This document shows, in pieces, positions 5,495 to 13,600 of a stretch of DNA of 13,990 bases. How positions within the stretch are numbered: the first letter of the stretch is position 1; every line of letters starts with the position of its first letter. The notes under the pieces were generated by a model that saw nothing but the letters and a program-made list of their open reading frames with translations, did not search any database and was not told where the DNA came from. Source of the stretch: JAPLKX01 sp035530195 (lineage in GTDB: Bacteria > Hydrogenedentota > Hydrogenedentia > Hydrogenedentales > SLHB01); assembly GCA_035530195.1 (NCBI GenBank), contig DATKVG010000017.1, positions 1 to 13,990 of the forward strand, read 5' to 3'. The translations under genes were made by a program, and so were the position numbers.

Positions 5495-7669
5495 TTACCG
5501 CCGCGCGTGCGCCAACACCTTCTTGATGGCCTCGACCACCTCGTGGACGTTCTTGTCCGTCATCTGCGGGTGTAGCGGCAGCGAGAGCACCTCGTTGGAT
5601 GCGGCCGTGGCTTCGGGGAGATCCTCCGGCCGACAGCCGAACGTCTCGCGGTAGTACCGGTGGAGATGCAGCCCGTAGAAGTTGACGCTGGTGCCGATGT
5701 TCTCGCGGCGCAACGCCGCCACAATTTCGTCGCGGTTTTTGCTCAGCTTGCCCAGGTTGAGGCGGATGATGAACAGGTGCCAGGCATGTTCGGCCTCGGG
5801 AATGATCCGCGGCAGCGAGATCTCCTCGATTTCCGAAAGCACCGACATGTACATCTGCGCGAGCCGGCGCCGGCATGCCTTGAACGACGCGAACTTTTTG
5901 AGCTGCTCGATTCCCATGGCCGCGCTGACATTGCTCATCAGGTACTTGAATCCCGGTTCGACAACTTCCGCGGGCGAGGCGACCGCACTCCGGCCGTACC
6001 GTTCCCAGGCCGTCGCTGTCATCCCGTTTGCCGCCAGCAACCGCAAATGCCGCGCCGCATCGGGGTCTTTGACCGTGATGGTGCCGCCTTCCATGGTGGT
6101 GATGTTTTTGATCGCGTAGAAGCTGAAACAGGCGAAATCGCCGTAGCTGCCGACGCGGACCCCCTTGTAGGCTGCACCGATCGCGTGCGCGGCGTCTTCT
6201 ACGACAGGGATGCCGCGGCGCCGGGCGATGTCGTAGACCGAGTCCAGTTCGCACGGCTGCCCACCCAGGTGCACGGGCATGATCACCTTGGTGCGCGGCG
6301 TAATGGCGGACTCGATCGCCTCCGGATTGATGTTCAGCGTGTCGGGACGGATGTCCGCGAACGTGACGTGCGCGCCCATTCGCAAGATCGTGTTGCCTGT
6401 TGATGCCCACGTGATCGGCGAGGTCAGCACCTCGTCGCCCGGCCCCACGCCGAGGTGCGCCAGGCAAAGGTGCAACGCCGCCGTGCACGAACTCACCGCC
6501 ACCGTGTTTGCAGCCGATACCGTCCGGCCGAATGCCTCCTCGAACGCCGGGATGTGCGGGCCCGACGTCAGCCACCCGCTGCGGATCGCCTCGACAACCG
6601 CCTGCTCCTCCTCCGGGCCGAGGCACGGTTTTGCTATTGAAATAAACCGCGCCGCGATGGGTTCGCCGCCTTCGTCAACCGGCGTCGCCAGCAGTTGTTT
6701 CATCCGCTGAACGTTGAAATAGATCTCGTGGAACGGGTCGATCGCCTCTCGGCGGAGAAAGTCGCGAACTTCCGCAATGCCCTGGTCGATCGACCACTGC
6801 CGTTGAAACGAGAACGTGTCGCAGAACTTGCCAAACTTCACCCGGTAGTTTCGCAGGTCGTCGTCGTCTTTGGGGATCTCGATTTCGACCCCGCCCAACT
6901 GGCCCGCGATGAGTTTGGCTAAATCGATGATTTTGGTGTTGGCGTCGTCGCTGCCAACGTTGAAAACCTCCCCCTGCACGGCCTCGGCGGGCGCCTCGAG
7001 CAGCGTCACGTACGCCCGTGCCGCGTCGCGTACATGCAGGAAAGGACGCCACTGGTTGCCGTTGCCAAGCACCTTGATGCTGCCAGCCTGAACCGCCGTC
7101 GCCACCATCTGGTTGACCGCCAGGTCGAACCGCATCCGCGGCGACCAGCCGAAAAGCGTCGCGTTCCGTGCCACCACCGGCTCGAACGCCCCGTTTTTCA
7201 TCTGCAGGACGGCCCGTTCCGCCTCGAGTTTGCTCGAGGCAAACGCCGAAACCGGGTTGGGCCGGCTTTGTTCGTCAAGGAAGTCGAACACGCCCTTGCC
7301 GTACACGCTACACGAGGATGCCAGCAAAAAACGCCGCACCCCGCTCTGGACGGCTTTGCTGGCGAGCTCGCGGGTACTCTCGACATTGACGTCGGCCGTC
7401 ATGTCCAAGTCGAGGTCACAGGAAGGGTCATTGGCGAGGCCGGCGAGGTGGGCGATAGCATCCACCCCGTCGAGCAGGCCCGGCGCCTCTTGCAGCCGCC
7501 GGATGTCCCCGCGGACCACCTCGCAGTGCGGGAGCGTAGCGAATTCCGCCGCCGGCTGATCGCCAAAACAAAACCGGTCAAACACGCGCACGCTGTGCCC
7601 GCGCTCGATCAGCCCACGGACCAGCCAGCATCCCAAATACCCGCCACCCCCCGTTACCAGTACCCGCAT
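5495..7669 (-). CDS. SDR epimerase/dehydratase fused to DegT/ArnB-type aminotransferase
   Basis: A single 724-residue frame holds two enzymes. Residues 1-330 are an extended short-chain dehydrogenase: NAD loop TGGGGYLG (6-13), D31 after the second strand, AHLAGLAND (73-81) and SSCSVYG (118-124). Where YxxxK is expected the sequence is FASSK (143-147), so the catalytic tyrosine is phenylalanine. Residues from about 341 to 724 are a complete DegT/DnrJ/EryC1/StrS aminotransferase, with EDAAHAIGA (491-499) and the PLP lysine K521 in FYAIKNITTMEGG. The likely role is making an amino sugar nucleotide for the glycosyltransferase that follows. The start at 7669 is preceded by AGGAG; 10 more codons are possible upstream. 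The fusion itself is read directly from an uninterrupted frame; substrates are unknown. Confidence 0.9.
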   Translation of the reverse strand: MRVLVTGGGGYLGCWLVRGLIERGHSVRVFDRFCFGDQPAAEFATLPHCEVVRGDIRRLQEAPGLLDGVDAIAHLAGLANDPSCDLDLDMTADVNVESTRELASKAVQSGVRRFLLASSCSVYGKGVFDFLDEQSRPNPVSAFASSKLEAERAVLQMKNGAFEPVVARNATLFGWSPRMRFDLAVNQMVATAVQAGSIKVLGNGNQWRPFLHVRDAARAYVTLLEAPAEAVQGEVFNVGSDDANTKIIDLAKLIAGQLGGVEIEIPKDDDDLRNYRVKFGKFCDTFSFQRQWSIDQGIAEVRDFLRREAIDPFHEIYFNVQRMKQLLATPVDEGGEPIAARFISIAKPCLGPEEEQAVVEAIRSGWLTSGPHIPAFEEAFGRTVSAANTVAVSSCTAALHLCLAHLGVGPGDEVLTSPITWASTGNTILRMGAHVTFADIRPDTLNINPEAIESAITPRTKVIMPVHLGGQPCELDSVYDIARRRGIPVVEDAAHAIGAAYKGVRVGSYGDFACFSFYAIKNITTMEGGTITVKDPDAARHLRLLAANGMTATAWERYGRSAVASPAEVVEPGFKYLMSNVSAAMGIEQLKKFASFKACRRRLAQMYMSVLSEIEEISLPRIIPEAEHAWHLFIIRLNLGKLSKNRDEIVAALRRENIGTSVNFYGLHLHRYYRETFGCRPEDLPEATAASNEVLSLPLHPQMTDKNVHEVVEAIKKVLAHARR

Positions 7670-7686
7670 AGCCTGCTCCTGCAATT

Positions 7687-7705
7687 CGCGCACGCGCACG
7701 CGCGT
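7687..7705. repeat. Alternating purine-pyrimidine tract
   Basis: Nineteen bases of strict pyrimidine-purine alternation, mostly CG and CA steps, lie 18 bases upstream of the SDR-aminotransferase start and inside its likely 5' leader. Such tracts can adopt left-handed DNA, but no functional role can be read from the sequence. Confidence 0.5.
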
Positions 7706-7719
7706 TTACCTGACATGCC

Positions 7720-7728
7720 AGTATACCA
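7720..7728 (-). promoter_or_regulatory. Extended -10 promoter for the sugar operon
   Basis: On the - strand the sequence reads TGGTATACT: a TGn extension followed by TATACT, five of six bases matching the sigma-70 -10 consensus. No good -35 box is seen at 16-18 bases, which an extended -10 can tolerate. Transcription would begin near 7713, giving a leader of about 44 bases before the ATG at 7669. Confidence 0.4.
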
Positions 7729-7766
7729 AAAGACAGGGTCCCAAAACGCTCCTGCGCCCGCCAATC

Positions 7767-7800
7767 GGGTATGGGGTATGGGGTATGGGGTTTGGGGTAC
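7767..7800. repeat. 7-bp tandem repeat (GGGTATG), nearly five copies
   Basis: Units GGGTATG repeat three times from 7767, then GGGTTTG and a partial GGGTAC. All guanine runs are on the + strand. The array sits between the stop of the small anchored protein and the promoter of the sugar operon. Heptamer arrays of this type vary in copy number between strains in some bacteria; that is not testable here. Confidence 0.8.
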
Positions 7801-7847
7801 AGCTTTTTCAGGAACTCGCGTTTCGGGAAAGGATGGCAACCCGTTGC

Positions 7848-8363
7848 TCAGGCCCGGATATCGAGTGCGGGCGAGGGTTGTGGGGCGGCCTGCTCATTGA
7901 ATGCCGGATATCGGGTGATTTGGCCGTTGATTTGCAGCGACGCTCCGCCTTTTGCGTCGCTGCCGCCAAACGAAACGTTGATGGCCGCGGCCGCTGTTTT
8001 TACGGGATCGGGGGCTTCTTCGGCTCGTTGCGCCCGCTCCGCCTGATGGCGCTGCTCGGCCTCCGCCTTCCGCGCCTCGCGATCCCGCGATAGGCGCGCC
8101 CGCAAGTCCCGCCGCAGATCTTCAACCGTCGGCACCACCTCGCGCGCCGACTCGACGCCGCGCCGGATGGTCCGGATAGCCGCTCCAGGAACAGACACCG
8201 AGCCCTCGCCAAACCCCGCCTTCGCGAAATCCGGCGGGCGCCGGTTCAGCATGGGTGGCGGCTCTGGCCGCGTCATGTCGCCCAGCGCGCGTCCCGTTTG
8301 GACAGACTGCCGGGGAAACGCCAAATAGCCGGCAGCCCCGTATAGACCGATGTTCAACACCAT
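7848..8363 (-). CDS. Hypothetical small membrane-anchored charged protein
   Basis: A 171-residue protein I do not recognise. It starts with a short hydrophobic stretch, NIGLYGAAGYLAF (4-16), that could anchor it. A proline-rich segment follows (30-45). Residues 80-117 are dense in Arg, Glu, Ala and Gln and probably form a helix or coiled coil. A small polar C-terminal part contains INVSFGG (128-134) and INGQITRYP (145-153). The frame continues upstream, but that part overlaps the DUF4340 gene and reads as a shadow. ATG 8363 is the plausible start, although no Shine-Dalgarno sequence is seen and a promoter lies very close, so translation may be leaderless or begin at M30. It follows the Gld-type operon on the same strand, which may be coincidence. 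Confidence 0.55.
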   Translation of the reverse strand: MVLNIGLYGAAGYLAFPRQSVQTGRALGDMTRPEPPPMLNRRPPDFAKAGFGEGSVSVPGAAIRTIRRGVESAREVVPTVEDLRRDLRARLSRDREARKAEAEQRHQAERAQRAEEAPDPVKTAAAAINVSFGGSDAKGGASLQINGQITRYPAFNEQAAPQPSPALDIRA

Positions 8364-8373
8364 AGCTATGATA

Positions 8374-8402
8374 ATTGTGCACCCTCCCCAATTTTTTGTC
8401 AA
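8374..8402 (-). promoter_or_regulatory. Sigma-70-like promoter, very close to start codon
   Basis: On the - strand a perfect TTGACA (8402-8397) is followed after 17 bases by CACAAT (8379-8374), four of six bases matching the -10 consensus. Transcription would start near 8367, only about three bases before ATG 8363. This implies a leaderless message for the small protein, or a later start codon. The promoter also indicates expression independent of the upstream operon. Confidence 0.45.
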
Positions 8403-8444
8403 GGGTGGACAAAAAAGAAGCGGCGTGTGCGCTCGTAAAGGCAA

Positions 8445-8475
8445 GAGACGCAAGGAGTTGTGCCTCTTGCGCCTC
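8445..8475 (-). terminator. Imperfect stem-loop after the DUF4340 gene
   Basis: GAGACGCAAG (8445-8454) and CTTGCGCCTC (8466-8475) pair at nine of ten positions around an 11-base loop, just past the DUF4340 stop at 8488. It could end the transporter operon. No run of T follows on the - strand, so the call is weak. Confidence 0.3.
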
Positions 8476-8487
8476 TGGCTTGGTTTC

Positions 8488-10317
8488 TCAGGGTTTTCTG
8501 ATTGCCTTGACCGTATCGCGGATCTCGTCCACCAACGACTGCCGGACCAGATACACGCCGGGCCACTGGGCCGAGGTGGCGTACCGGTACTGCGAGTCTT
8601 CGGGGGTGGGTCCGCCCACGACCACGGGACCCAGCTTCGCCGGTTCTTCGCCTTCAGCACCCGCACTAACAGAGATCTCCACGACAGGCGCATCCAGCCC
8701 CGTGCCCGGCACCTGGCCCGGGTCATCGGCCAGTTTTTTGTCGGCGCGCAACTGGCTGAGCGCTTCAATCAGGGGGTCCATTTCTTTGGAACTGCCGAAT
8801 ACATGGCCCTCGGGTTTCGTAATCACCCACCGCCCCCGGAATTTCTCGAAGACGTACTCGGCGCCATCCAGTTTCAACTCGACTGTTCTCGCCTCGAGTT
8901 TGTTGAACTCCATCAAGGTTTTCTTTTGGAAATCGAGGGGAGTCCTCGACAACGCGTTGACTTCCAGTTCGGTCAAGACCGTGGTTACGCCGTTGTCCTG
9001 CCGCACGTAGGACTTGCCGACATCGGGTACCGGCGCGCCTACAAGAATGTCGCTGGGCTCTTCGCCGTTGAACTCGCAGTGGATGGCAATCCGCGGGTTG
9101 TCAAAACCAGCCAGCGCCGGCATATCCCCAGGGAAGTTGCCACCCGAAAGCTGCTTGAGAAATGCGATAAAGTTCGAGACCGCCACCTGGTCCGTGTCTT
9201 CCACCGGCGGCTGGACGAGGCGCCATCCTTTTTCGGGATCGTTCTCGAGTGTGAAATCGGCGTCGGTCGTCTTGTAGTGGATCGACCGCAGCTTCGAGGC
9301 GTCCCGCGTGAACAGCCGTCCTTCGCGCAAGGCGTTGGGCGCCTGTGGCAACACGGCCGCCACGTTGGGATCCATCAGAAAGACGGCCGGTTTTGATGCC
9401 CATTTGGCGTAAATGCACCCTTTGGCGGATTCATGATCCCCGCGGGATCCCATCAGGACCGTCTGCGGCTCGCTTCCCGCGGCCGTATAGATGGTCAGTC
9501 GCGCTTTGGGCGGATTCAGCCCATAATCGTCCAGTGATTCCGGTTGCTCGATGAAGCCCACAATCATGCTGTACTGAATTTCCCTCACGATCTTCTCGAC
9601 CGTCTCCCGGTTGGCCGGGGCCTGTTCCGGCGAGACCATCTGCCAGCGGCCATCCGGCTGTTTCTCCACCACAACCACCGCCGACTCCTCCGTTGCCGGC
9701 TGCTGGTTTGGGTCGCCCGAAAGGTTTTTTGCCGTGCGGAACCGCGAAAACTCGATCCGGCCAATGCCTTCCTCGCCGACCTTGAACAGGCGGCGGTCTC
9801 GCAGCAGATCGAGCGACCGGTCCAATTCGTGGAATTGCTCGACGCTGACCAGAAACACAAGCTGCCCGTCGAGCCGCGCATACCTGTATGCCTGCGTCGG
9901 ATCCATCGCGCCGAATTCAAACCGCAGGGGCGCACCCTCCGCCCGCGTCGCCGTAAAAACCAGCACCGGTTTGTCCAGCCCATACGCCGCCAGATCGCCG
10001 CCGGTCTCGATAGTCCGTGCGTTGTCGAGCGTCGCGACCGTTTTCGCGGCCCGATCCCACACGATCTGGTTGGGATCGATAGACGGGTCGGGCTTCGCGA
10101 TGGCCCATTGGCCGGATGCCGTTCGTTCAGCCGCCACGGCCGGTTGACCCAACTGCGCGATTTCGATGCCGGTGATTTCTCCCGGCTGAAAGTCGAACAG
10201 TTTTTTGCTTTGGATTTGCTGGACCTCGCGGTGTTCTTCAAGCCGCACCATGCCCCAATAGGCCGCACAAAGGCCGACGAGCAAAACCAGCAGTACCAGC
10301 GTGCCTTTCTTGCTCAT
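8488..10317 (-). CDS. DUF4340 protein with four repeat modules
   Basis: A 609-residue protein with an N-terminal membrane anchor (LVLLVLLVGLCAAYWG, 7-22) and a long extracytoplasmic part. The rest falls into four similar modules, about 38-176, 177-335, 336-467 and 468-606. Each opens with a strand pattern such as LFDFQPGEITGIEI, RLFKVGEEGIGRIEF, RLFTRDASKLRSIHY or TLMEFNKLEARTVEL. Each then has a W-x(3)-P motif (WAIAKP, WQMVSP, WRLVQP, WVITKP), and most add YGL-type motifs (YGLDKP, YGLNPP, GFDNP, GLDAP). This is the DUF4340 pattern, found next to Gld-type ABC transporters, with unknown molecular role. ATG 10317 overlaps the TGA of the GldG-like gene (ATGA), implying coupled synthesis. It probably forms the periplasmic part of the transporter system. 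Confidence 0.85.
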   Translation of the reverse strand: MSKKGTLVLLVLLVGLCAAYWGMVRLEEHREVQQIQSKKLFDFQPGEITGIEIAQLGQPAVAAERTASGQWAIAKPDPSIDPNQIVWDRAAKTVATLDNARTIETGGDLAAYGLDKPVLVFTATRAEGAPLRFEFGAMDPTQAYRYARLDGQLVFLVSVEQFHELDRSLDLLRDRRLFKVGEEGIGRIEFSRFRTAKNLSGDPNQQPATEESAVVVVEKQPDGRWQMVSPEQAPANRETVEKIVREIQYSMIVGFIEQPESLDDYGLNPPKARLTIYTAAGSEPQTVLMGSRGDHESAKGCIYAKWASKPAVFLMDPNVAAVLPQAPNALREGRLFTRDASKLRSIHYKTTDADFTLENDPEKGWRLVQPPVEDTDQVAVSNFIAFLKQLSGGNFPGDMPALAGFDNPRIAIHCEFNGEEPSDILVGAPVPDVGKSYVRQDNGVTTVLTELEVNALSRTPLDFQKKTLMEFNKLEARTVELKLDGAEYVFEKFRGRWVITKPEGHVFGSSKEMDPLIEALSQLRADKKLADDPGQVPGTGLDAPVVEISVSAGAEGEEPAKLGPVVVGGPTPEDSQYRYATSAQWPGVYLVRQSLVDEIRDTVKAIRKP

Positions 10318-11999
10318 TGGTACTTCCTCCGCAACGCGTACGCTATCAGCCCCGCCGCAATCACCGCCTGAACCGTCCCCAGCACCGCTACGTAAACCAC
10401 CGTCCGCTGATCCCCTTCGCTCAAGATGATCGCGGGGTCTTCCTTGCCGGTGGGCCGTATGGCGATCAGGTCCTCGTTTTCCGTGAGCCACGCGATCACG
10501 TTCAGCATGAAGTTCAGGTTGCCGGGCAGGCGGATCTGACCGTTGGAAGCAAATGCCGAGTTGCCTACCACCACCACGCGTGCATCGCGCGTCTGGCCAG
10601 AGTCGTTAAGGGCAAAATCGGTCTTTACCGTCGCGGCGACCGCAAGCGGAAGCGGCCCCTCGCGCTCGACAGGCGTTTTTACCGCCTTGCCGGCGGTGAA
10701 CAGCATTTCAATGTCGGACTCCGCGTAGAAATTGGGCGTGGTCCGGATCAATTCCGTCGCCACGACATTTTCCGGAAGTTTTTCCGCCGCGCCCACCGTG
10801 CGTGCGACGCTGAACACCAGTTTCTGATCCGTATTTTTCGTAATGCGGTGGCCGGCGTTATAGCAGCCCAAGAATGCGCTCTCATTAGGCCGCTCGCCAA
10901 AGGGCGAGCCGTCCGCGCTCATCTCGATATTCCATTTGGTCTCGGGCGATACGGCCATGTCGGCGCCCGCCACGATCCCCAAGCGGCGCGACAGCCATGG
11001 TACAAGCTGTTCCGTGGCGGCCATGGAAGCCACCTTTCGCCACGGATCGAGCAGCACGAGGAGGCGACCACCGCGATCCAGGTATTCATCAAGCGCGCGG
11101 ATTTCCTCGGGGTGGAGGTCCGACTGGGCGCCGCCGATCCCGAGGCCGTTGATCACAATAGCATCGTATTCCGGCGGTATCTCGGCATTGCTGATCCGGA
11201 TGGCCATCCGCTCGGGCTGGTACGACTCCGCATCGAGCAACTGTTTGAGCATGCTCCCGCCGTTTTTGGAGTCTGGGTCGTCGATGCTGCGCTCGCCGTG
11301 CCCGGTAAGGAACCCGATCTTGGGCCTTGATTTGCGCACAACATTGATCAGCGCGTTCGTGAAATCCCGCTCTTCGAGCCGCGGGCTGCCCCCCGAAAGC
11401 ATGATGACTTTCTGGTTGACGCCGCAGGTCAGCACGACTGTGCCCTGGGCCGAGGCGAGGGTTTTTACCAGTGCATCGAGCCGGGCGCGGTCGACCTGCG
11501 GGTCGAGAAACTCGATTTTCAGGTGAGACGTATACCGGTTGCACTGGTCGAGGAACCGGCGTGTCTTGTCGCGCGCGATACTCACCAACTCGTCCTCGAC
11601 CTGGATGAAGAAGGCTGTTACAGACACATCCTGGTCAAGCGTCTGCAGGACCTGGACGGTCTGCGGGGACAGGTCGCGCCGCCCCTCTTTGGTGAGGTCC
11701 CAGGACTTGTTTGCGTGCTGCGCAAACGCGTAAACGACGGCACAGATGCCCAGAAACAAGACCGACGAAACCACCGCGCCCAGTCCGTACAGGCTCTTGC
11801 CTTCGCGGGACGATTCTTTGCTGATCGTGGTGAGAGTGAGGACCACCCACGCAATTCCCGCCATTGCGCCCACGGCCAGCGGCGCAAGCACCAGCGGGCT
11901 GAACGCGTTCGACTTCAGCACACCGAGGTTCACGCCCGCCACCAGCGCCACCAGCGCCACCAGGCCCGTCGCAGTCCTTGCCGTCCTAATCCGCTTCAT
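10314..11999 (-). CDS. GldG-like ABC transporter auxiliary protein
   Basis: A 561-residue membrane protein of the GldG / ABC-type auxiliary family. Hydrophobic segments lie near 10-28, 35-58 and 71-93, with a last one near 535-556 followed by RRKYQ. Between them is a large extracytoplasmic region. It opens with the hallmark WDLTKEGRRDLSPQTVQVLQ (100-119). In the middle are a GFLTGHGE stretch and a glutamine-amidotransferase-like part, YDAIVINGLG through RGGRLLVLLDP, without an evident catalytic cysteine. In Flavobacterium GldG works with GldA and GldF in an ABC transporter needed for gliding; homologues are widespread in non-gliding bacteria and their cargo is unknown. Three bases separate it from the permease gene, and a GGAGG lies about 13 bases before its ATG. 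The symbol is withheld because orthology is not shown. Confidence 0.88.
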   Translation of the reverse strand: MKRIRTARTATGLVALVALVAGVNLGVLKSNAFSPLVLAPLAVGAMAGIAWVVLTLTTISKESSREGKSLYGLGAVVSSVLFLGICAVVYAFAQHANKSWDLTKEGRRDLSPQTVQVLQTLDQDVSVTAFFIQVEDELVSIARDKTRRFLDQCNRYTSHLKIEFLDPQVDRARLDALVKTLASAQGTVVLTCGVNQKVIMLSGGSPRLEERDFTNALINVVRKSRPKIGFLTGHGERSIDDPDSKNGGSMLKQLLDAESYQPERMAIRISNAEIPPEYDAIVINGLGIGGAQSDLHPEEIRALDEYLDRGGRLLVLLDPWRKVASMAATEQLVPWLSRRLGIVAGADMAVSPETKWNIEMSADGSPFGERPNESAFLGCYNAGHRITKNTDQKLVFSVARTVGAAEKLPENVVATELIRTTPNFYAESDIEMLFTAGKAVKTPVEREGPLPLAVAATVKTDFALNDSGQTRDARVVVVGNSAFASNGQIRLPGNLNFMLNVIAWLTENEDLIAIRPTGKEDPAIILSEGDQRTVVYVAVLGTVQAVIAAGLIAYALRRKYQ

Positions 12000-12002
12000 T
12001 GA

Positions 12003-12833
12003 TCACGCCCTCCACTTCCGGCTCTCGAGCGAGCGAAACGTGAGGAACAGGAAGAAAGCCGCAAACAGGACATAATAGGCGATATCCTCCGGCTGGACGA
12101 TTCCTTTGGCCATTTCCTTGGCGTGGAAATCGATGGGCAGTTGGTGCAAGAACCCCCTGAAGATGTCGTACAGAAAGCCGACGCCGTTCCTGAACGTTTC
12201 GCCCCACGATTCGGGCGCCGGATTGGCTTCAGGAAGATCCTCGGCAAACGACCCAAGAATGTACAGGATGAACCACAGCCCGAACGTGAGTGTGCCGGCG
12301 GTGACCTGATTGCTGGTTACGGACGACACGAACAGGCCCAGGCTGAAAAAGGCCGCGCCCATCATGAAAACCGTGGCCAAACCGAACACCAGCACCGCGC
12401 CCTCGACCTGCACGTACCACGACACGATCAGCAGGTGAACCGCCACCACGCCCATCATCACCACCAGCATGCCCAGCGCCGCCAGATACTTCCCAAAAAT
12501 GATCTCGCGGTCGCGCAGCGGTTGCGTCAGGAGCAATTCCATCGTACCCCGGTTCCGCTCTTCAGCCAGCAGCCGCATGGTGACCAGCGGCCCGATGAAC
12601 ACGATCAGCGTGCCGCAAAACGTCAGGAACGGGCTGAGCAGCGTCTCCTCGAAATCCGGCACGCTCGAATAGGCGTACATGGCAGGATTGACGCTGACCT
12701 TGGCGTAGAACAGGAACGAGGCGCTGAATGCCAGCCCGGAAATCGCCGCGAATATGCCCACGACCACGTAGCCGATCGGTGTCGTGAAATAGCTCGCAAA
12801 CTCCCGTTTGCAGACCGCCCACGAGTTTCTCAT
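12003..12833 (-). CDS. ABC transporter permease (GldF/ABC-2 type)
   Basis: A 276-residue integral membrane protein of the ABC-2 type. Six hydrophobic segments can be picked out, near 19-44, 66-90, 107-131, 137-162, 170-193 and 249-267. The cytoplasmic loop EERNRGTMELLLTQPLRD (91-108) is the conserved signature of these permeases and contacts the ATPase. The N-terminus MRNSWAVCKREFASYFTTP matches the family start. ATG 12833 overlaps the TGA of the ATPase gene (ATGA, 12830-12833), so the two halves of the transporter are translationally coupled. It would form the membrane channel with the adjacent ATPase and GldG-like protein. The transported substrate is not visible. Confidence 0.92.
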   Translation of the reverse strand: MRNSWAVCKREFASYFTTPIGYVVVGIFAAISGLAFSASFLFYAKVSVNPAMYAYSSVPDFEETLLSPFLTFCGTLIVFIGPLVTMRLLAEERNRGTMELLLTQPLRDREIIFGKYLAALGMLVVMMGVVAVHLLIVSWYVQVEGAVLVFGLATVFMMGAAFFSLGLFVSSVTSNQVTAGTLTFGLWFILYILGSFAEDLPEANPAPESWGETFRNGVGFLYDIFRGFLHQLPIDFHAKEMAKGIVQPEDIAYYVLFAAFFLFLTFRSLESRKWRA

Positions 12834-13600
12834 AACGCGCCTCCTGCAGAGGCGGCCGCAACATGCGCCGCCGCCTGGTCGTCCGCGGCATCGCGGGCAA
12901 CCGCGGAGATGAATATCTCTTCGAGCGAGCGGGCGGTTCCCCCGGCCAGATTGGCCACGGTGTCTTGCGCGACAATCCGGCCGCGGTTGATAATCAGCAC
13001 CCGCTCGCATACCATCGTCACCTCCGGCAGGATGTGCGTGCTGAGAAGGACGGTATGGTCCCGGCCCAGGTCCTTGATGACCTGCCGGATCTCGATGACC
13101 TGGCGCGGGTCCAGGCCGACCGTTGGCTCGTCGAGGATGAGCACCGGCGGGTCGCCAATCAATGCCTGAGCAAGGCCCACCCGCTGCCGATAGCCTTTGG
13201 ACAGGTTGCGGCAAACGCGCTGGCTGACATTCGAAAGCCCGCAACGCTCCATCACGCGCCCCACCTCCGCCTTCCGCCGCCCCCGTTCCACCCCCTTCAC
13301 TTCCGCCACGTACTGCAGAAACTTTGAAACGAGCATCTCCCCGTACAACGGCACGCTCTCCGGCAGGTAACCCACGCGCCGCTTCACCTCGATCGGATCC
13401 GACTTGATATCGTAACCGGCAACGACCGCTGTCCCCCGCGACGGCGGCGAGAAACCCGTCAGGATCCGCATGGCCGTCGTTTTGCCCGCCGCGTTCGGCC
13501 CCAGAAACCCGAGGATCTCGCCTTTGTCGACGGAAAATGACACGTCCTCGATGGCCGCCAGTTGCCCGTAGTACTTCGTCAGGCCCTTAACCTCAATCAT
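12830..13600 (-). CDS. ABC transporter ATP-binding protein (GldA-like)
   Basis: A 256-residue nucleotide-binding subunit, complete for its family. Walker A is GPNAAGKT (34-41), the signature loop is LSKGYRQR (133-140) rather than LSGGQ, Walker B is VLILDEP (153-159), the D-loop is GLDP (162-165) and the switch histidine is H189. The Q-loop reads YLPES (79-83), with E81 in place of the usual glutamine. LSKGY and YLPE are usual for GldA/NosF-type ATPases, so they are family features, not defects. The last 25 residues are Ala-rich and probably flexible. GGAG precedes ATG 13600 by eight bases, and this is the first gene of the operon. It would power the coupled permease and GldG-like protein. Confidence 0.95.
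   Translation of the reverse strand: MIEVKGLTKYYGQLAAIEDVSFSVDKGEILGFLGPNAAGKTTAMRILTGFSPPSRGTAVVAGYDIKSDPIEVKRRVGYLPESVPLYGEMLVSKFLQYVAEVKGVERGRRKAEVGRVMERCGLSNVSQRVCRNLSKGYRQRVGLAQALIGDPPVLILDEPTVGLDPRQVIEIRQVIKDLGRDHTVLLSTHILPEVTMVCERVLIINRGRIVAQDTVANLAGGTARSLEEIFISAVARDAADDQAAAHVAAASAGGAL

Noticed and set aside
4551..5654. Long + strand open frame
   Set aside because: It is antisense to the glycosyltransferase and aminotransferase genes, which have clear motifs; the frame is a GC-rich shadow.
5469..6626. Upstream extension of the glycosyltransferase frame
   Set aside because: It overlaps the aminotransferase gene in another frame and is unlike any glycosyltransferase; ATG 5468 starts at the family motif.
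7854..7917. 14-bp direct repeat CCGGATATCG(A/G)GTG at 7854-7867 and 7904-7917
   Set aside because: One mismatch over 14 bases within the coding end of the small protein; too short to interpret.
8350..9396. Long + strand open frame opposite the DUF4340 gene
   Set aside because: The - strand protein shows repeated DUF4340 motifs, while this frame shows no family pattern.
10317..11330. Long + strand open frame opposite the GldG-like gene
   Set aside because: The - strand frame has GldG hallmarks and membrane segments; this one is Arg/His-rich shadow sequence.
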